Below the pieces are notes generated by a model. That model was given only the letters and a program-made list of their open reading frames with translations. It did not search any database and had not been told where the DNA came from. A program made the translations under genes and the position numbers. From assembly GCA_018208355.1 (NCBI GenBank), contig CP062796.1, positions 2,044,517 through 2,108,516 on the forward strand: a stretch of DNA of 64,000 nucleotides, written 5' to 3'. Shown here piece by piece: positions 35,043 to 44,257 of this stretch; positions within the stretch are counted from its first letter, which is position 1; the number at the start of each line of letters is the position of its first letter. The stretch comes from Candidatus Fermentithermobacillus carboniphilus. Its GTDB lineage: Bacteria; Bacillota; Sulfobacillia; Fermentithermobacillales; Fermentithermobacillaceae.

Positions 35043-35936
35043 TTGAAAAGGGGTGTTCCTGCGCGGTTGATAGGCAGAGTGCTCTCGGTACATTCATCCG
35101 AATGCAGAGTGGCCGTGGGGGAAGAAGTAGTTTCATGTTTTTTGAGAGGCCGTCTGAGGTTCGAGGATGATCAAGTGTATGCCGGCGATCTTGTCGAGGT
35201 ATCGCAAAAGGACAGCCGGTGGGTAATCGAGAGGGTGATGCCGAGAAAAAATTTCCTTATACGCCCCCCTGTGGCCAACGTCGACCAGGCGGTCGTCGTC
35301 ACCGCCATCACCCAACCACCCCTCGACTTCGTCTACATCGATAAAATCTTGGTTCACCTGGAAGCTAGCGACATATCGGCCGTTATCTGCGTTAATAAGC
35401 AGGACATAGAGGACCCAAAGGAGGTTGAGCGCGTTTCGGACATCTACCGTAAGGCCGGATATCCTTGTGTGGTAACTTCGGCCGTCACGGGCTTTGGTCT
35501 CCATGACCTTTCCCGGTACCTCGAGAGTAAAGTCACCGTGCTGGCCGGTCAGAGCGGCGCCGGCAAGTCCAAGATACTGTCGGCTCTTTTGGGAGTGGGC
35601 CTTCTGACACAGGGGCTCTCGCGCTTAGGCAGGGGAAGGCACACCACAAAGTGGGTCAGTCTCTTCCGGGCGGGAAGACAGGGTTACGTGGCCGATACCC
35701 CGGGTTTCTCAAAACTCGACCTCATTGATGTAGAGCCTTACGAACTTTCATATTACTTCCGTGAAATGGCCCCTTACGCCCCATTGTGTCATTTCCCGAG
35801 GTGCCTCCACAAAAGCGAAGACCGCTGCAGGGTCAAGGAAGCTCTCGCTGCCGGGGAAATCTCTCGGGAAAGATACAAGAGTTATCTCACTTTGCTCGAA
35901 GAGTCCACCGAAAGGGCGAAGAGAAAGTATGAGTAA
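35043..35936 (+). CDS. rsgA: Ribosome small subunit-dependent GTPase A
   Basis: The 297-residue circularly permuted GTPase matures the 30S subunit. The OB domain is N-terminal; the G4 motif (NKQD) precedes G1 (GQSGAGKSKIL) and G3 (DTPGF), as expected. The C-terminal zinc site is CHFPRCLHKSEDRC. The TTG start has no clear ribosome binding site and may depend on coupling to the kinase gene ending nine bases earlier. Confidence 0.93.
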   Translation: MKRGVPARLIGRVLSVHSSECRVAVGEEVVSCFLRGRLRFEDDQVYAGDLVEVSQKDSRWVIERVMPRKNFLIRPPVANVDQAVVVTAITQPPLDFVYIDKILVHLEASDISAVICVNKQDIEDPKEVERVSDIYRKAGYPCVVTSAVTGFGLHDLSRYLESKVTVLAGQSGAGKSKILSALLGVGLLTQGLSRLGRGRHTTKWVSLFRAGRQGYVADTPGFSKLDLIDVEPYELSYYFREMAPYAPLCHFPRCLHKSEDRCRVKEALAAGEISRERYKSYLTLLEESTERAKRKYE

Positions 35937-36600
35937 TGTACGAACCCTTAAAGTTGCCCCGTCGCTCCTTTCTGCTGATCCCCTCATGTTGTCCGAAGAG
36001 GTGGATGAGATCATGAGAGGAGGGGCTGACCTCCTTCACCTGGACATCATGGATGGCCATTTTGTGCCAAACCTCACTTTTGGCCCTCACGTCGCAAGAG
36101 CTCTTGCCTCAAAAGGGCTGCCTCTCGATGTCCACCTGATGGTGGATCAGGTTGAATGGGCCATCATGGCTTTCTCGGGATACGCCGAATATATAACTGT
36201 CCACGCCGAGGCAACGCCGCACCTTCACCGGATGCTCCGGTTAATAAGGGAAAGCGGCTGTAAAAGCGGAGTGGCCTTAAACCCGTCAACCCCGCCGGAC
36301 TTTTTGCCATACGTGCTGGCGGAAGTGGATTTGATCCTAATAATGACCGTAAATCCCGGGTGGGGCGCACAGAAATTCATCCCCGAGATGACGCGGAAAA
36401 TCCGGTACGTCAGAGACCTCGTCGATTCCGCGGGAGTTGGAGTGGAGATTGAAGTCGATGGCGGTATCGAGAAAGGCACTGCCGGTCTTGTCCGGGAAGC
36501 GGGGGCGACCATCCTGGTTTCAGGAAATTACGTTTTCGGCAGCAGGGACAAGGCAGCCGCCATCAAAAGCCTTCGGGAAAGCACAAACTCTGGCCGATGA
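35929..36600 (+). CDS. rpe: Ribulose-phosphate 3-epimerase
   Basis: The 223-residue TIM barrel interconverts ribulose 5-phosphate and xylulose 5-phosphate. Metal and catalytic motifs are APSLLSAD, LHLDIMDGHFVPN, DVHLMV, TVNPGWGAQKF and EVDGGI. ATG 35929 overlaps the end of rsgA by eight bases; rsgA-rpe is a conserved pair. Confidence 0.95.
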   Translation: MSNVRTLKVAPSLLSADPLMLSEEVDEIMRGGADLLHLDIMDGHFVPNLTFGPHVARALASKGLPLDVHLMVDQVEWAIMAFSGYAEYITVHAEATPHLHRMLRLIRESGCKSGVALNPSTPPDFLPYVLAEVDLILIMTVNPGWGAQKFIPEMTRKIRYVRDLVDSAGVGVEIEVDGGIEKGTAGLVREAGATILVSGNYVFGSRDKAAAIKSLRESTNSGR

Positions 36601-36648
36601 ATATATTGTGATGAGATGCGGTGGGGTTCCCGGGGGCAGGGAGGAAGA

Positions 36649-36816
36649 GTGAGGTTTAGGGCTAGCCGGACAAGGTGGAAAGAGGTAGTTCCCCTAATTA
36701 TGGCGCTTTTGGGTATAGGGATCCTCATTGTCGCCCTGCCCGCATGGGTCTGGCCAGTGCTTTTAGGCCTGGGTCTCATAGCGGGAGCATACTTCGTTTA
36801 TCAGAATCGCGTGTGA
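36649..36816 (+). CDS. Small membrane protein between rpe and spoVM
   Basis: A 55-residue protein with a basic N-terminus (RFRASRTRWKE) and one long or two short membrane helices. GTG 36649 lies five bases after GGGAGGA. I do not recognise the family. Position suggests cotranscription with rpe and possibly spoVM. Confidence 0.55.
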   Translation: MRFRASRTRWKEVVPLIMALLGIGILIVALPAWVWPVLLGLGLIAGAYFVYQNRV

Positions 36817-36865
36817 AAAATATTTCAGGGGGTGCTGGCGTCGCCGTAAGACGCGGTTGATTGAC

Positions 36866-36949
36866 ATGAAAGTGAGGATAGTCAAGGTTCCGAAGTTCTT
36901 GTCAGGTTTCGTGAAGGCGGTCTTCGGGCTATTCGGATACCGGACTTAA
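36866..36949 (+). CDS. spoVM: Stage V sporulation protein M
   Basis: A 27-residue amphipathic peptide, MKVRIVKVPKFLSGFVKAVF then GLFGYRT. It matches SpoVM, which recognises the convex forespore membrane and anchors the SpoIVA coat basement layer. The proline at position 9 that breaks the helix and the following KFL are conserved. The location downstream of rpe matches the usual neighbourhood. The ribosome binding site is weak. Confidence 0.9.
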   Translation: MKVRIVKVPKFLSGFVKAVFGLFGYRT

Positions 36950-36983
36950 GCGCCGGGTGCCTGTTTGGGTCCGCCAAAACAAT

Positions 36984-37021
36984 AACACCTCTCGGGGGAG
37001 ACTTCCCAGAGGTGTTGTTTT
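36984..37021. terminator. Bidirectional terminator between spoVM and rpmB
   Basis: AACACCTCT (36984-36992) and AGAGGTGTT (37008-37016) form a nine-pair stem. It is followed by a T-run on the plus strand and by a T-rich run on the minus strand, so it can end both convergent transcripts. Confidence 0.88.
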
Positions 37022-37045
37022 TGACCTGAACGCCTGGAGACTGGA

Positions 37046-37237
37046 TTACCTCGCTGCCCGCTGCACTCTTCCGGAACGAAGGCAGCTGGTGCACACGTAG
37101 ATTCGCCGGGGATGTCCGTTGACCAGAGCGCGCACTCTCTGGATGTTGGGAGCCCAGGTTCGCTTGGTCTTGATATTGGAATGGCTGATCCTGTGACCGA
37201 CGGATCTCACCTTGCCGCAGATCTCGCACTTAGGCAC
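37046..37237 (-). CDS. rpmB: 50S ribosomal protein L28
   Basis: The 63-residue protein is the zinc-binding form of L28, with CEICGK near the N-terminus and CTSCLRSG near the C-terminus, and the conserved SHSNIKTKRTW. GTG 37237 is preceded by GGGAGGTTC. It is transcribed opposite to the surrounding genes, as is usual beside spoVM and asp23. Confidence 0.95.
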   Translation of the reverse strand: MPKCEICGKVRSVGHRISHSNIKTKRTWAPNIQRVRALVNGHPRRIYVCTSCLRSGRVQRAAR

Positions 37238-37272
37238 GTCAAGAACCTCCCATCCGAACTTGTGACTCACAC

Positions 37273-37278
37273 ATTTTA
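37273..37278 (-). promoter_or_regulatory. Putative extended -10 element of rpmB
   Basis: On the minus strand TGC-TAAAAT forms an extended -10 box about 35 bases upstream of the rpmB start. No good -35 hexamer is evident. Confidence 0.35.
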
Positions 37279-37420
37279 GCACAGAAGGCCGAGGAGGAAA
37301 AGGAGGTCAGCCCAGAGAAGAGAATATGAGCTTTCATCCATGAGCGTAACATGCGACAATAGAACATATGGTAGTATCCGGGCTCCTGAACCTGACCTTG
37401 AATTCGGGGGAATGACCGGA

Positions 37421-37801
37421 ATGGCGCCTTTAACTGGTAAGGAAATAAAGACTGACTTGGGGAAACTGGTCCTGTCTGAAGAGGCCATCGCCACCATTGC
37501 CGGTGCAGCGGCCACTGAATGCTACGGTATCGTAGGTATGGCCGGGAAGAAGATGACCGATGGCATTTCGGAGCTTTTGGGCAGAGAAAACCTGGCCAAA
37601 GGAGTCTCCGTATCCATCGACGGTGAGGACGTCTACATCGACCTTTTTGTCATAGTGGGATACGGGGTTAGGATTTCTGAGGTGGCTAGGATGGTGGTGG
37701 ACAAGGTCAGGTATACCGTGGAAAACATCACGGGGTTGAAAGTGAAGAAAGTAACGGTTAACGTAGAGAGCATAAGGTTTCAGGGAAATTCGGGGAGTTG
37801 A
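37421..37801 (+). CDS. Asp23/Gls24 family envelope stress protein
   Basis: A 126-residue protein with the family core LVLSEEAIATIAGAAATECY and GVRISEVARMVVDKVRYTVE. It resembles YloU, which precedes yloV in Bacillus, as it precedes the fakA-like gene here. ATG 37421 has GGGGG ten bases ahead; earlier in-frame ATGs are worse placed. Confidence 0.9.
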   Translation: MAPLTGKEIKTDLGKLVLSEEAIATIAGAAATECYGIVGMAGKKMTDGISELLGRENLAKGVSVSIDGEDVYIDLFVIVGYGVRISEVARMVVDKVRYTVENITGLKVKKVTVNVESIRFQGNSGS

Positions 37802-37811
37802 GCTGGGTTCG

Positions 37812-39527
37812 ATGGAGTACACGAGTCTTGATGGGACGCTCTTTCGCGAGCTGCTCGCCGGGGCGCAACAATACCTTTCGACTCGCAGAAAAGAAGTTGA
37901 TGCCCTAAACGTTTTCCCGGTTCCGGACGGAGATACAGGGACCAATATGCTCTTGACGCTATCCTCGGCAGTTGAGAAACTCGGGGTTGAGAGAGACCTC
38001 GATCTGTCGAAAGCCGCTGAACGGGCGAGCCTCGGGGCTCTCATGGGGGCCCGGGGAAACTCCGGGGTGATACTTTCGCAGATTTTGCGCGGCATAGCCA
38101 AGAGTTTTTCCGGGAAAGACGCTGCGGGTCCTCAGGATGTTGCGCAGGCTTTGAATGACGCCGTCGCCACTGCTTACAGGGCTGTCATGAAACCGGTCGA
38201 AGGGACCATGCTTACCGTACTGCGAGGCATGCGCGACGCGGCCCTCGCAGCGTCGAGATCAGGGTGCGACATCGTCGGCATCCTCAAAGAGAGCGTTGAG
38301 AAAGGCAAAGAAGTCCTCGCGAAAACCCCCGAAATGCTCCCTGTATTGAAACAGGCGGGAGTGGTGGATGCGGGCGGCAAAGGTCTCGTTTTAATCATGG
38401 AAGGAGCCCTTTCGGTCTTATCCAGGACCCCGGAAGAACGGGTACAAGCGCCTTCTCCCTGCGAGGAAATCCGCGCTAAGGTCTCTGAGCAGGAAATCCA
38501 GGAAATCCGTTATCCCTACGATACACAGTTCCTTTTGGTGGGAAAGGACATCCCGCTTGCGGAATTGCGAAGTTCCCTTGAGCCTTACGGCGACTCGCTT
38601 CTAGTGGTTGGTTCCGAAAGTCTCGTCAGGGTCCACATACACACGGATAAACCAGGCGAAGTCCTCACCTTGTGCCTACGGTATGGTTCGCTCTCCCAGG
38701 TGACCATCGACAACATGATTGAACAGTCTCAGAAGGCCCTGGAAGAACGAACTGCATACGCAGTGGCTTCTGGAGACGAAAAGCCGTCTTTGAAGCCAGA
38801 CAAGGCTTCATGGATCAGCGGGCTTCCTGCAGTCGCCGATGTTCCGGTCCAGGGTTGCCAGCCGGTAAAAGAGACCGGCATAGTCTCGGTTGCTACGGGT
38901 GACGGCTTGCGCGAAATCATGAAAAGTCTCGGTTGCGACCTTGTCATAGACGGCGGGGTCACTATGAATCCATCTACCAGCGAGCTCGCGGCAGCCGTGA
39001 AGACGGTCAATGCAAGGCGAATAATCTTCTTGCCAAATAACGGGAATATATTTCTTGCCGCCAAGCAGGCAAAAAAGCTCACCGGCCGGACGATGTATAT
39101 CATCCCTTCAAAGACGATACCCCAGGGCATTTCGGCGCTTTTGGCTCTCAACCTGAACGAGGACATGGAACACAACCTGAAACGGGCCGCCAAGGCAGTG
39201 AAGAGAGTTAAAACCGGGGAAGTGACTTTCGCCGCCAGGAACGGGAAATTCGGAAAGCATGTGATGAAAGAGGGAGACATCCTCGGACTCATTGAGGGTA
39301 AGGTCGAAGTAGTGGGCGACAGTCCCGAAGAAGTCCTGAAGACGGTAATCAGGGGCATGGTGGGGAAAGACGATTCGGTGGTAACCGTGTATTACGGCCA
39401 GGATTCCGACCCGGACCTGGGGATGAATGCTATCGAAACGCTGAGGCGAGAATTTACCGACTCGTTGGAGTTTGAGTTCCATCGCGGCGGGCAGCCGCTG
39501 TATTACTACATCGTCTCCGTAGAATAA
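37812..39527 (+). CDS. fakA: DAK-domain protein YloV, probable fatty acid kinase subunit FakA
   Basis: The 571-residue protein has an N-terminal DhaL/Dak2 nucleotide-binding domain with NVFPVPDGDTGTNM and ARGNSGVILSQ. A central DegV-related domain and a C-terminal domain follow (for example PNNGNIFLAAKQA). In FakA this kinase phosphorylates fatty acids presented by a DegV (FakB) protein. A DegV protein is encoded at 53.4 kb. The stop overlaps the recG start. Confidence 0.9.
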   Translation: MEYTSLDGTLFRELLAGAQQYLSTRRKEVDALNVFPVPDGDTGTNMLLTLSSAVEKLGVERDLDLSKAAERASLGALMGARGNSGVILSQILRGIAKSFSGKDAAGPQDVAQALNDAVATAYRAVMKPVEGTMLTVLRGMRDAALAASRSGCDIVGILKESVEKGKEVLAKTPEMLPVLKQAGVVDAGGKGLVLIMEGALSVLSRTPEERVQAPSPCEEIRAKVSEQEIQEIRYPYDTQFLLVGKDIPLAELRSSLEPYGDSLLVVGSESLVRVHIHTDKPGEVLTLCLRYGSLSQVTIDNMIEQSQKALEERTAYAVASGDEKPSLKPDKASWISGLPAVADVPVQGCQPVKETGIVSVATGDGLREIMKSLGCDLVIDGGVTMNPSTSELAAAVKTVNARRIIFLPNNGNIFLAAKQAKKLTGRTMYIIPSKTIPQGISALLALNLNEDMEHNLKRAAKAVKRVKTGEVTFAARNGKFGKHVMKEGDILGLIEGKVEVVGDSPEEVLKTVIRGMVGKDDSVVTVYYGQDSDPDLGMNAIETLRREFTDSLEFEFHRGGQPLYYYIVSVE

Positions 39528-41602
39528 TGACAACGCGCCTTTCGCTCGAAGATGACGTCAGATACATAAAAGGAGTCGGGCCCAAGAAGGCGCAGATACT
39601 GCGCGATGTCGGGGTATCGACTGCCCGGGACCTCCTCGACTATTTTCCTTTCCGCATCGAAGACTTCTCCAGAGTGACTTCCATCGACAATGTACGTCCT
39701 GGAGACGACGTAACAGTCCAGGGTCGGGTCGTATCTGTAGGGTTCGTGGAGAGTTTGAGAGGGAAAGCGCTCCGGGTGGGTATAACAGATGGTAGGGGAA
39801 TAATGTACCTGGTATGGTATAACATGCCTTATCTTTACAAGAAGTTTTCGAGAGGACAGTGGGTCCTGGCTTCCGGCAGGGCCGAATGGCGCAGAAACAG
39901 CATAGAAATGGCCCACCCCATATGGAAAGAGTCACCGGGGGCAGTCGAGGTGGGTCCCATCATACCCGTTTATCACGGGAAAGCGTCGCTTACCTCGTCA
40001 GCGATCCATGCTATCATCTCCAGCGCCCTTTCAAGATACGGTGGACTTATAGAGGAAACGCTGCCGTCGACTCTTCGAGAACGGTACGGGCTACTTCCGG
40101 AACGTGAGGCTTACCGTCAGATCCACGCGCCACAAAGCCCTCTTTTATGGGACCGGGCCAGGAAAACTTTTGCTTTCAGGGAAGTCTTGCACCTCCAGAT
40201 CGCGCTTTCTCTGATGAAGAAAGAAAGCAAGGCTCTTTCGGCGGGAATACCTTTCCATGACCTGACCCTTCCGACGAGGTTTCTTGAGACGTTACCCTTC
40301 AGGCTAACGCGAGCCCAAGCCCGTGTAATCTCTGAGATACGAGAAGAGGTCTCGGCAGGCAAGGCCATGAACAGGCTGGTGCAGGGGGATGTGGGAAGCG
40401 GCAAGACAGTCGTCGCCATGTGGTCGCTCCTGGCAGCTGTATCCAGTGGTTACCAGGGAGCATTTCTCGTGCCGACCGAGGTTCTTGCCCGCCAGCATAA
40501 AAGGACTTTTGAGAGGCTCGCAGGGGGACTCACCAGGATCGGTCTTCTTGTGGGAAGTCTCAGTTCCCGGGAGAAGCAAAAGCTCCTCGAGGGAATCGCT
40601 TCGGGCGATATTCATACAGTCGTGGGCACGCACGCTCTATTGGAGCCCGAAGTGAAGTGGTACCGCCTGGGTCTTGTTGTTACCGACGAGCAGCACAGGT
40701 TCGGCGTAAGACAGAGACTAACTATACCCGAAAAGGCGGGGGAATTGAGGCCTCACATACTCGTGATGAGCGCCACTCCTATCCCGAGGTCCCTTGCCCT
40801 GACTCTTTACGGTGACCTGGATATATCTGTGATAGACGAACTCCCGGAGGGCAGAAAAACTGTGACTACCCGCGTTTTGGGTTCAGGTGAACGAGCCGTA
40901 GCATACCGAAAGGTGAGGGAAGAGGTACAAAAAGGGCATCAGGCTTACGTCGTTTGTCCTCTCATCCGGGAAGGGAAGACCGGTCGCAAAGCCGCCGAGA
41001 TGGTGTTCGAGGAACTAAAAGACGGCTACCTCAAGGGGTTGCGGCTAGGACTTATCCACGGCGAGCTTTCAAAAGATGCCCTCGATGAGGAAATGAAAAG
41101 ATTCGTTGAAGGAAAGACCGATGTCCTGATTTCCACGACGGTGATAGAAGTCGGAGTTGACGTTGAAAACGCCACCTGTATGGTCATCGAAGATGCCGAT
41201 TCGTTCGGCCTTGCGACTTTACACCAGCTCCGGGGTAGAGTAGGGCGGGGTGACGCGCCTTCTTATTGCTACCTAATCGCTTCTTCTGCAGGGGCGACTT
41301 CCTGTGAACGCTTGAGGGCGCTTGAACGATTGCACGATGGGTTTTCCGTAGCCGAGCTGGACCTGGAGCAACGCGGGCCCGGGCAGTTTTTCGGCACGAA
41401 ACAGCATGGACTCCCGGAGATCAAAGTGCAGGAACTGGGGATAACTGCCGAAATCATCGTAAAGGCGAGAGAAGAAGCCGAAAGGATTCTGCGCTGTCTC
41501 GAAAACGGCGATGCAGGTTGTTGCGATGCTGAATACAGCGCGCTCCTGGAAAAGGTCAGGCAGCGCTTTGGCGATCTGACCATGTACGCGAGATCGAGGT
41601 AG
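39527..41602 (+). CDS. recG: ATP-dependent DNA helicase RecG
   Basis: The 691-residue helicase remodels stalled forks and branched DNA. It starts with the wedge/OB domain (IKGVGPKKA). Helicase motifs follow: GDVGSGKTVVA, the DEQH box in VTDEQHRFGVRQR, and MSATPIPRSLALT. Motif VI lies in LRGRVGRGD. ATG overlaps the previous stop. Confidence 0.96.
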   Translation: MTTRLSLEDDVRYIKGVGPKKAQILRDVGVSTARDLLDYFPFRIEDFSRVTSIDNVRPGDDVTVQGRVVSVGFVESLRGKALRVGITDGRGIMYLVWYNMPYLYKKFSRGQWVLASGRAEWRRNSIEMAHPIWKESPGAVEVGPIIPVYHGKASLTSSAIHAIISSALSRYGGLIEETLPSTLRERYGLLPEREAYRQIHAPQSPLLWDRARKTFAFREVLHLQIALSLMKKESKALSAGIPFHDLTLPTRFLETLPFRLTRAQARVISEIREEVSAGKAMNRLVQGDVGSGKTVVAMWSLLAAVSSGYQGAFLVPTEVLARQHKRTFERLAGGLTRIGLLVGSLSSREKQKLLEGIASGDIHTVVGTHALLEPEVKWYRLGLVVTDEQHRFGVRQRLTIPEKAGELRPHILVMSATPIPRSLALTLYGDLDISVIDELPEGRKTVTTRVLGSGERAVAYRKVREEVQKGHQAYVVCPLIREGKTGRKAAEMVFEELKDGYLKGLRLGLIHGELSKDALDEEMKRFVEGKTDVLISTTVIEVGVDVENATCMVIEDADSFGLATLHQLRGRVGRGDAPSYCYLIASSAGATSCERLRALERLHDGFSVAELDLEQRGPGQFFGTKQHGLPEIKVQELGITAEIIVKAREEAERILRCLENGDAGCCDAEYSALLEKVRQRFGDLTMYARSR

Positions 41603-41741
41603 GTTAGCCCGGAGGAGAGAGGATATCTACCCCCATTTAACAAAATTATCCAATAATGGATGAGTTATTAAGCCTCCTATTAAAACCGATTAACCAGGTA
41701 TTGACAAGGTTCTGACCTGCTTTTACGCCCACAACATGCCA

Positions 41742-41770
41742 GCATACAGGTTTTTATAGTGAACATAATA
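41742..41770 (+). promoter_or_regulatory. Putative sigma-G promoter of the SASP gene
   Basis: GCATA at 41742-41746 matches the forespore -35 element and CATAATA at 41764-41770 matches the -10 element, with a 17-base spacer (18 is typical). It is directly upstream of an alpha/beta-type SASP gene, the classic sigma-G target. Confidence 0.6.
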
Positions 41771-41798
41771 AGTTTCGAGTAAAGGAGGTGACACACGA

Positions 41799-42062
41799 GT
41801 GGGATCCGGACAGCGTAGTAACACGGTAGTGGTGCCACAAGCCCGGCCTGCGTTGGACGCCTTCAGGAATGAAATAGCCAACGAGCTGGGGATTCAGCCT
41901 CCGGGTGATTACTGGGGCGACATCCCGTCCAGGACTTGTGGGGCAGTCGGCGGCCATATGGTCAGAAGGATGATCGAGCTTGCCGAGCAGAGCCTGAGCC
42001 AGGGACGGTTCCCCGTGGGTGGAGCGGCGCAGCAAGCCGGTCAGCAGACTAGGTTCCAGTAA
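41799..42062 (+). CDS. Alpha/beta-type small acid-soluble spore protein
   Basis: The 87-residue protein coats spore DNA. It has the SASP core ALDAFRNEIANELGI with the GPR cleavage-site glutamate, and GAVGGHMVRRMIELAEQSL. The conserved GAVGG (normally GSVGG) is seen. GTG 41799 follows a perfect AAAGGAGGTG. The C-terminus is longer and glutamine-rich. A terminator follows. Confidence 0.92.
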   Translation: MGSGQRSNTVVVPQARPALDAFRNEIANELGIQPPGDYWGDIPSRTCGAVGGHMVRRMIELAEQSLSQGRFPVGGAAQQAGQQTRFQ

Positions 42063-42086
42063 CATCTAGGCAAAATCAACAAATTG

Positions 42087-42118
42087 CGGAGCAGCCCTCG
42101 GGTTGCTCCGTGTTTTGT
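42087..42118 (+). terminator. Terminator of the SASP gene
   Basis: CGGAGCA (42087-42093) pairs with TGCTCCG (42104-42110), followed by TGTTTTG. Confidence 0.8.
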
Positions 42119-42192
42119 TGACAGGATTTTTGGAGTATCAAGTGGAAGGATCGTCAGCCCAACTTCATAATGTTGCGGGAGGTGGCAGGGGG

Positions 42193-43119
42193 TTGAGTGG
42201 AATTCTAGATTACGTTGAACTCACTTTGACGGATCTGGATTCTCTGGACCGTAATCGGACAGTATTCTTCATGCCTGTTAGTCCCATTGAGGTTCACGGA
42301 CCCCATCTTCCTCTGGGTACCGATGTCATGATATCCTGCGAAGTGAAGCGAAGAGTGCAGCAGAAGCTCCTGGAGAGCCACCCTGAGCTTACTTTAGTCA
42401 ACCTTCCACCACTTTATTGCGGATCAGATGCCCTACCCGTTCCAGGCTCCATATCCGTTCCCGCCCCTTATCTATCTGGGGTTCTTCTGAGTTACGCAAA
42501 AGGGCTGGCCAGGCAGGGATTCAAGTATCTCCTGATCACGGACAACCATGGGGGCCCGCGGCACCAGATGGCGGTGGACTACGCGGTCCGTAAAGCCTGG
42601 AGCAAGTACCGCTTTTATCTTATAGATCCTTTCCTGACCATTTACAAGTATATGGTGAGACACGAGCCGGCCTTCATGGAGCTCACCGGCCTTCCTGCCG
42701 GGAAGTGCGGAGATGATGAGGACAATCACGCCGGGACCAATGAGACTTCCCTCATGATGGCTGTTAGCCCGGATTACGCCGAAAAGGACTACGGCTCGGT
42801 TAAACCGTCCCTTCTGCCGAAACCCAGGGGAATGGCAGGTCTTTTGAGGGTCGTAGGGCAAGTCCTATTGCGGATGGGGTTTCGAGAACTAGGGTCCGAT
42901 CTCTTACACCTTGCCAACACTCTTGCCTGGGTGAGCGAAAAGCCCCTTGTTCCCTACATGGGTTCACCGGCCCTTGCCTCAAGAGAAGCGGGCGAGTCTA
43001 TGTTGAATGCCCACGTAACCATATCTCTGGAGCTTTTGGAACGAGCTCTCTCGGGAGACGACGTTATAGAAACGCCGATTTTAAGGAGCCTGTCCTTCAT
43101 GAGAAACGTGCCGGAATAG
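42193..43119 (+). CDS. Creatininase family protein
   Basis: A 308-residue metal-dependent amidohydrolase of the creatininase/MftE type. Metal-binding residues appear in PIEVHGPHLPLGTDV, in DNHGGPRHQ and in HAGTNETSLMM. The substrate is unknown; relatives act on creatinine, formamides or peptide precursors. TTG 42193 follows GGGAGGTGG; the longer frame would start inside the SASP terminator. Confidence 0.82.
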   Translation: MSGILDYVELTLTDLDSLDRNRTVFFMPVSPIEVHGPHLPLGTDVMISCEVKRRVQQKLLESHPELTLVNLPPLYCGSDALPVPGSISVPAPYLSGVLLSYAKGLARQGFKYLLITDNHGGPRHQMAVDYAVRKAWSKYRFYLIDPFLTIYKYMVRHEPAFMELTGLPAGKCGDDEDNHAGTNETSLMMAVSPDYAEKDYGSVKPSLLPKPRGMAGLLRVVGQVLLRMGFRELGSDLLHLANTLAWVSEKPLVPYMGSPALASREAGESMLNAHVTISLELLERALSGDDVIETPILRSLSFMRNVPE

Positions 43120-43208
43120 AAGGCGAGTCTTTTGTCCTGGTACTCGGGGTATTCAATTTTCCTGAACGCCGGCCAAGACTTCCGGTACCACATCGCAGGC
43201 GAACATGC

Positions 43209-44144
43209 CTATTGCAGGTAATCCAGCATCTCTTCTTCCGTTATGGCCGGCTGCGAGGCGTGGTTGATTGCGCTGGCCAAAAGTTTTGACATTTCATGGA
43301 TCTGAACGTCTATATCTTTGGTGGTCACCATGAGTTCAAATAAATCCGGCCCCAGGAAATCCTGTACCGAGTCCAGGGTGGCTCTGGCATGGGGATTGAA
43401 CTTGGAAAAATAGGCATCTAGGACGTCTGCGGCTATAGAGGCACCAGAGATTACCGTAGGAACGCCGATGGCCACCACGGGTATTCCGAGAGTCTCCTGG
43501 TTAATACCGGGACGTTTGTTGCCAACCCCGGACCCAGGCTGAATGCCGGTGTCGGCGATCTGCACTGTGGTGAGGAGCCTGGAAGGAGATCGCGCCGCAA
43601 GAGCGTCTACGGTGATGACTAGCTCGGGCTTTATCTGGTTCACTATTCCACGGACGATATCTATAGTCTCTATGCCGGTTATTCCGAGCACACCCGGAGA
43701 AACTGCCGCCACAGGGTACAGCCTCCCGCCGAGCTCCTGAGGAACGTAGTCGCGGATGTGGCGGGTGACCATGAGCTGGGCCACCACCCTGGGTCCGAGG
43801 GCGTCAGGGGTTGCCTGCCAATTGCCCAACCCCACCACGAGAACATCCCCCTTTCGAGGCAGCGACGCAAGCTCTGAAAGCTCCTTGGAGATTACGTCAG
43901 CTACTTTTTTCAGAAGAGCCCTGTTCCTGTACCTTAACTGCGGACACTCGAGCGTGAAATACCTCCCGGGAGGTTTTCCTACCTTTGCCGCGGCCTGCGG
44001 CGTCAGCACCTGTACCCGGGTTATCTTTATTCCGTCAAGGTCTTGTTCGGAGCTCTGTATCCCGGGTATTTGCCCTTCTCTCTGCTGGACCATCGTGGCC
44101 CGCTCAACCGCCAGGTCTGTTCTAGAGCTTTCGATCCACCACAT
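43209..44144 (-). CDS. gpr: SASP-specific germination protease GPR
   Basis: The 311-residue protein degrades SASPs at germination. Family landmarks are RTDLAVERA near the N-terminus, where the zymogen is cleaved, and LVVGLGNWQATPDALGP. The dyad region around VITVDALAARS and SGVGNKRPGI is also conserved. It lies next to its substrate gene, facing the other direction. ATG follows GGGGGATT. Confidence 0.93.
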   Translation of the reverse strand: MWWIESSRTDLAVERATMVQQREGQIPGIQSSEQDLDGIKITRVQVLTPQAAAKVGKPPGRYFTLECPQLRYRNRALLKKVADVISKELSELASLPRKGDVLVVGLGNWQATPDALGPRVVAQLMVTRHIRDYVPQELGGRLYPVAAVSPGVLGITGIETIDIVRGIVNQIKPELVITVDALAARSPSRLLTTVQIADTGIQPGSGVGNKRPGINQETLGIPVVAIGVPTVISGASIAADVLDAYFSKFNPHARATLDSVQDFLGPDLFELMVTTKDIDVQIHEMSKLLASAINHASQPAITEEEMLDYLQ

Positions 44145-44257
44145 TTGGACAATCCCCCGCCGCGATGATTTGGGAAAAAGGTTTCTTTTGAATTCCTGGT
44201 GCTATACTACCCAAAGGATTGCGATGAGTATGTACAAGACTTCCAGGGGGTGCGCAT

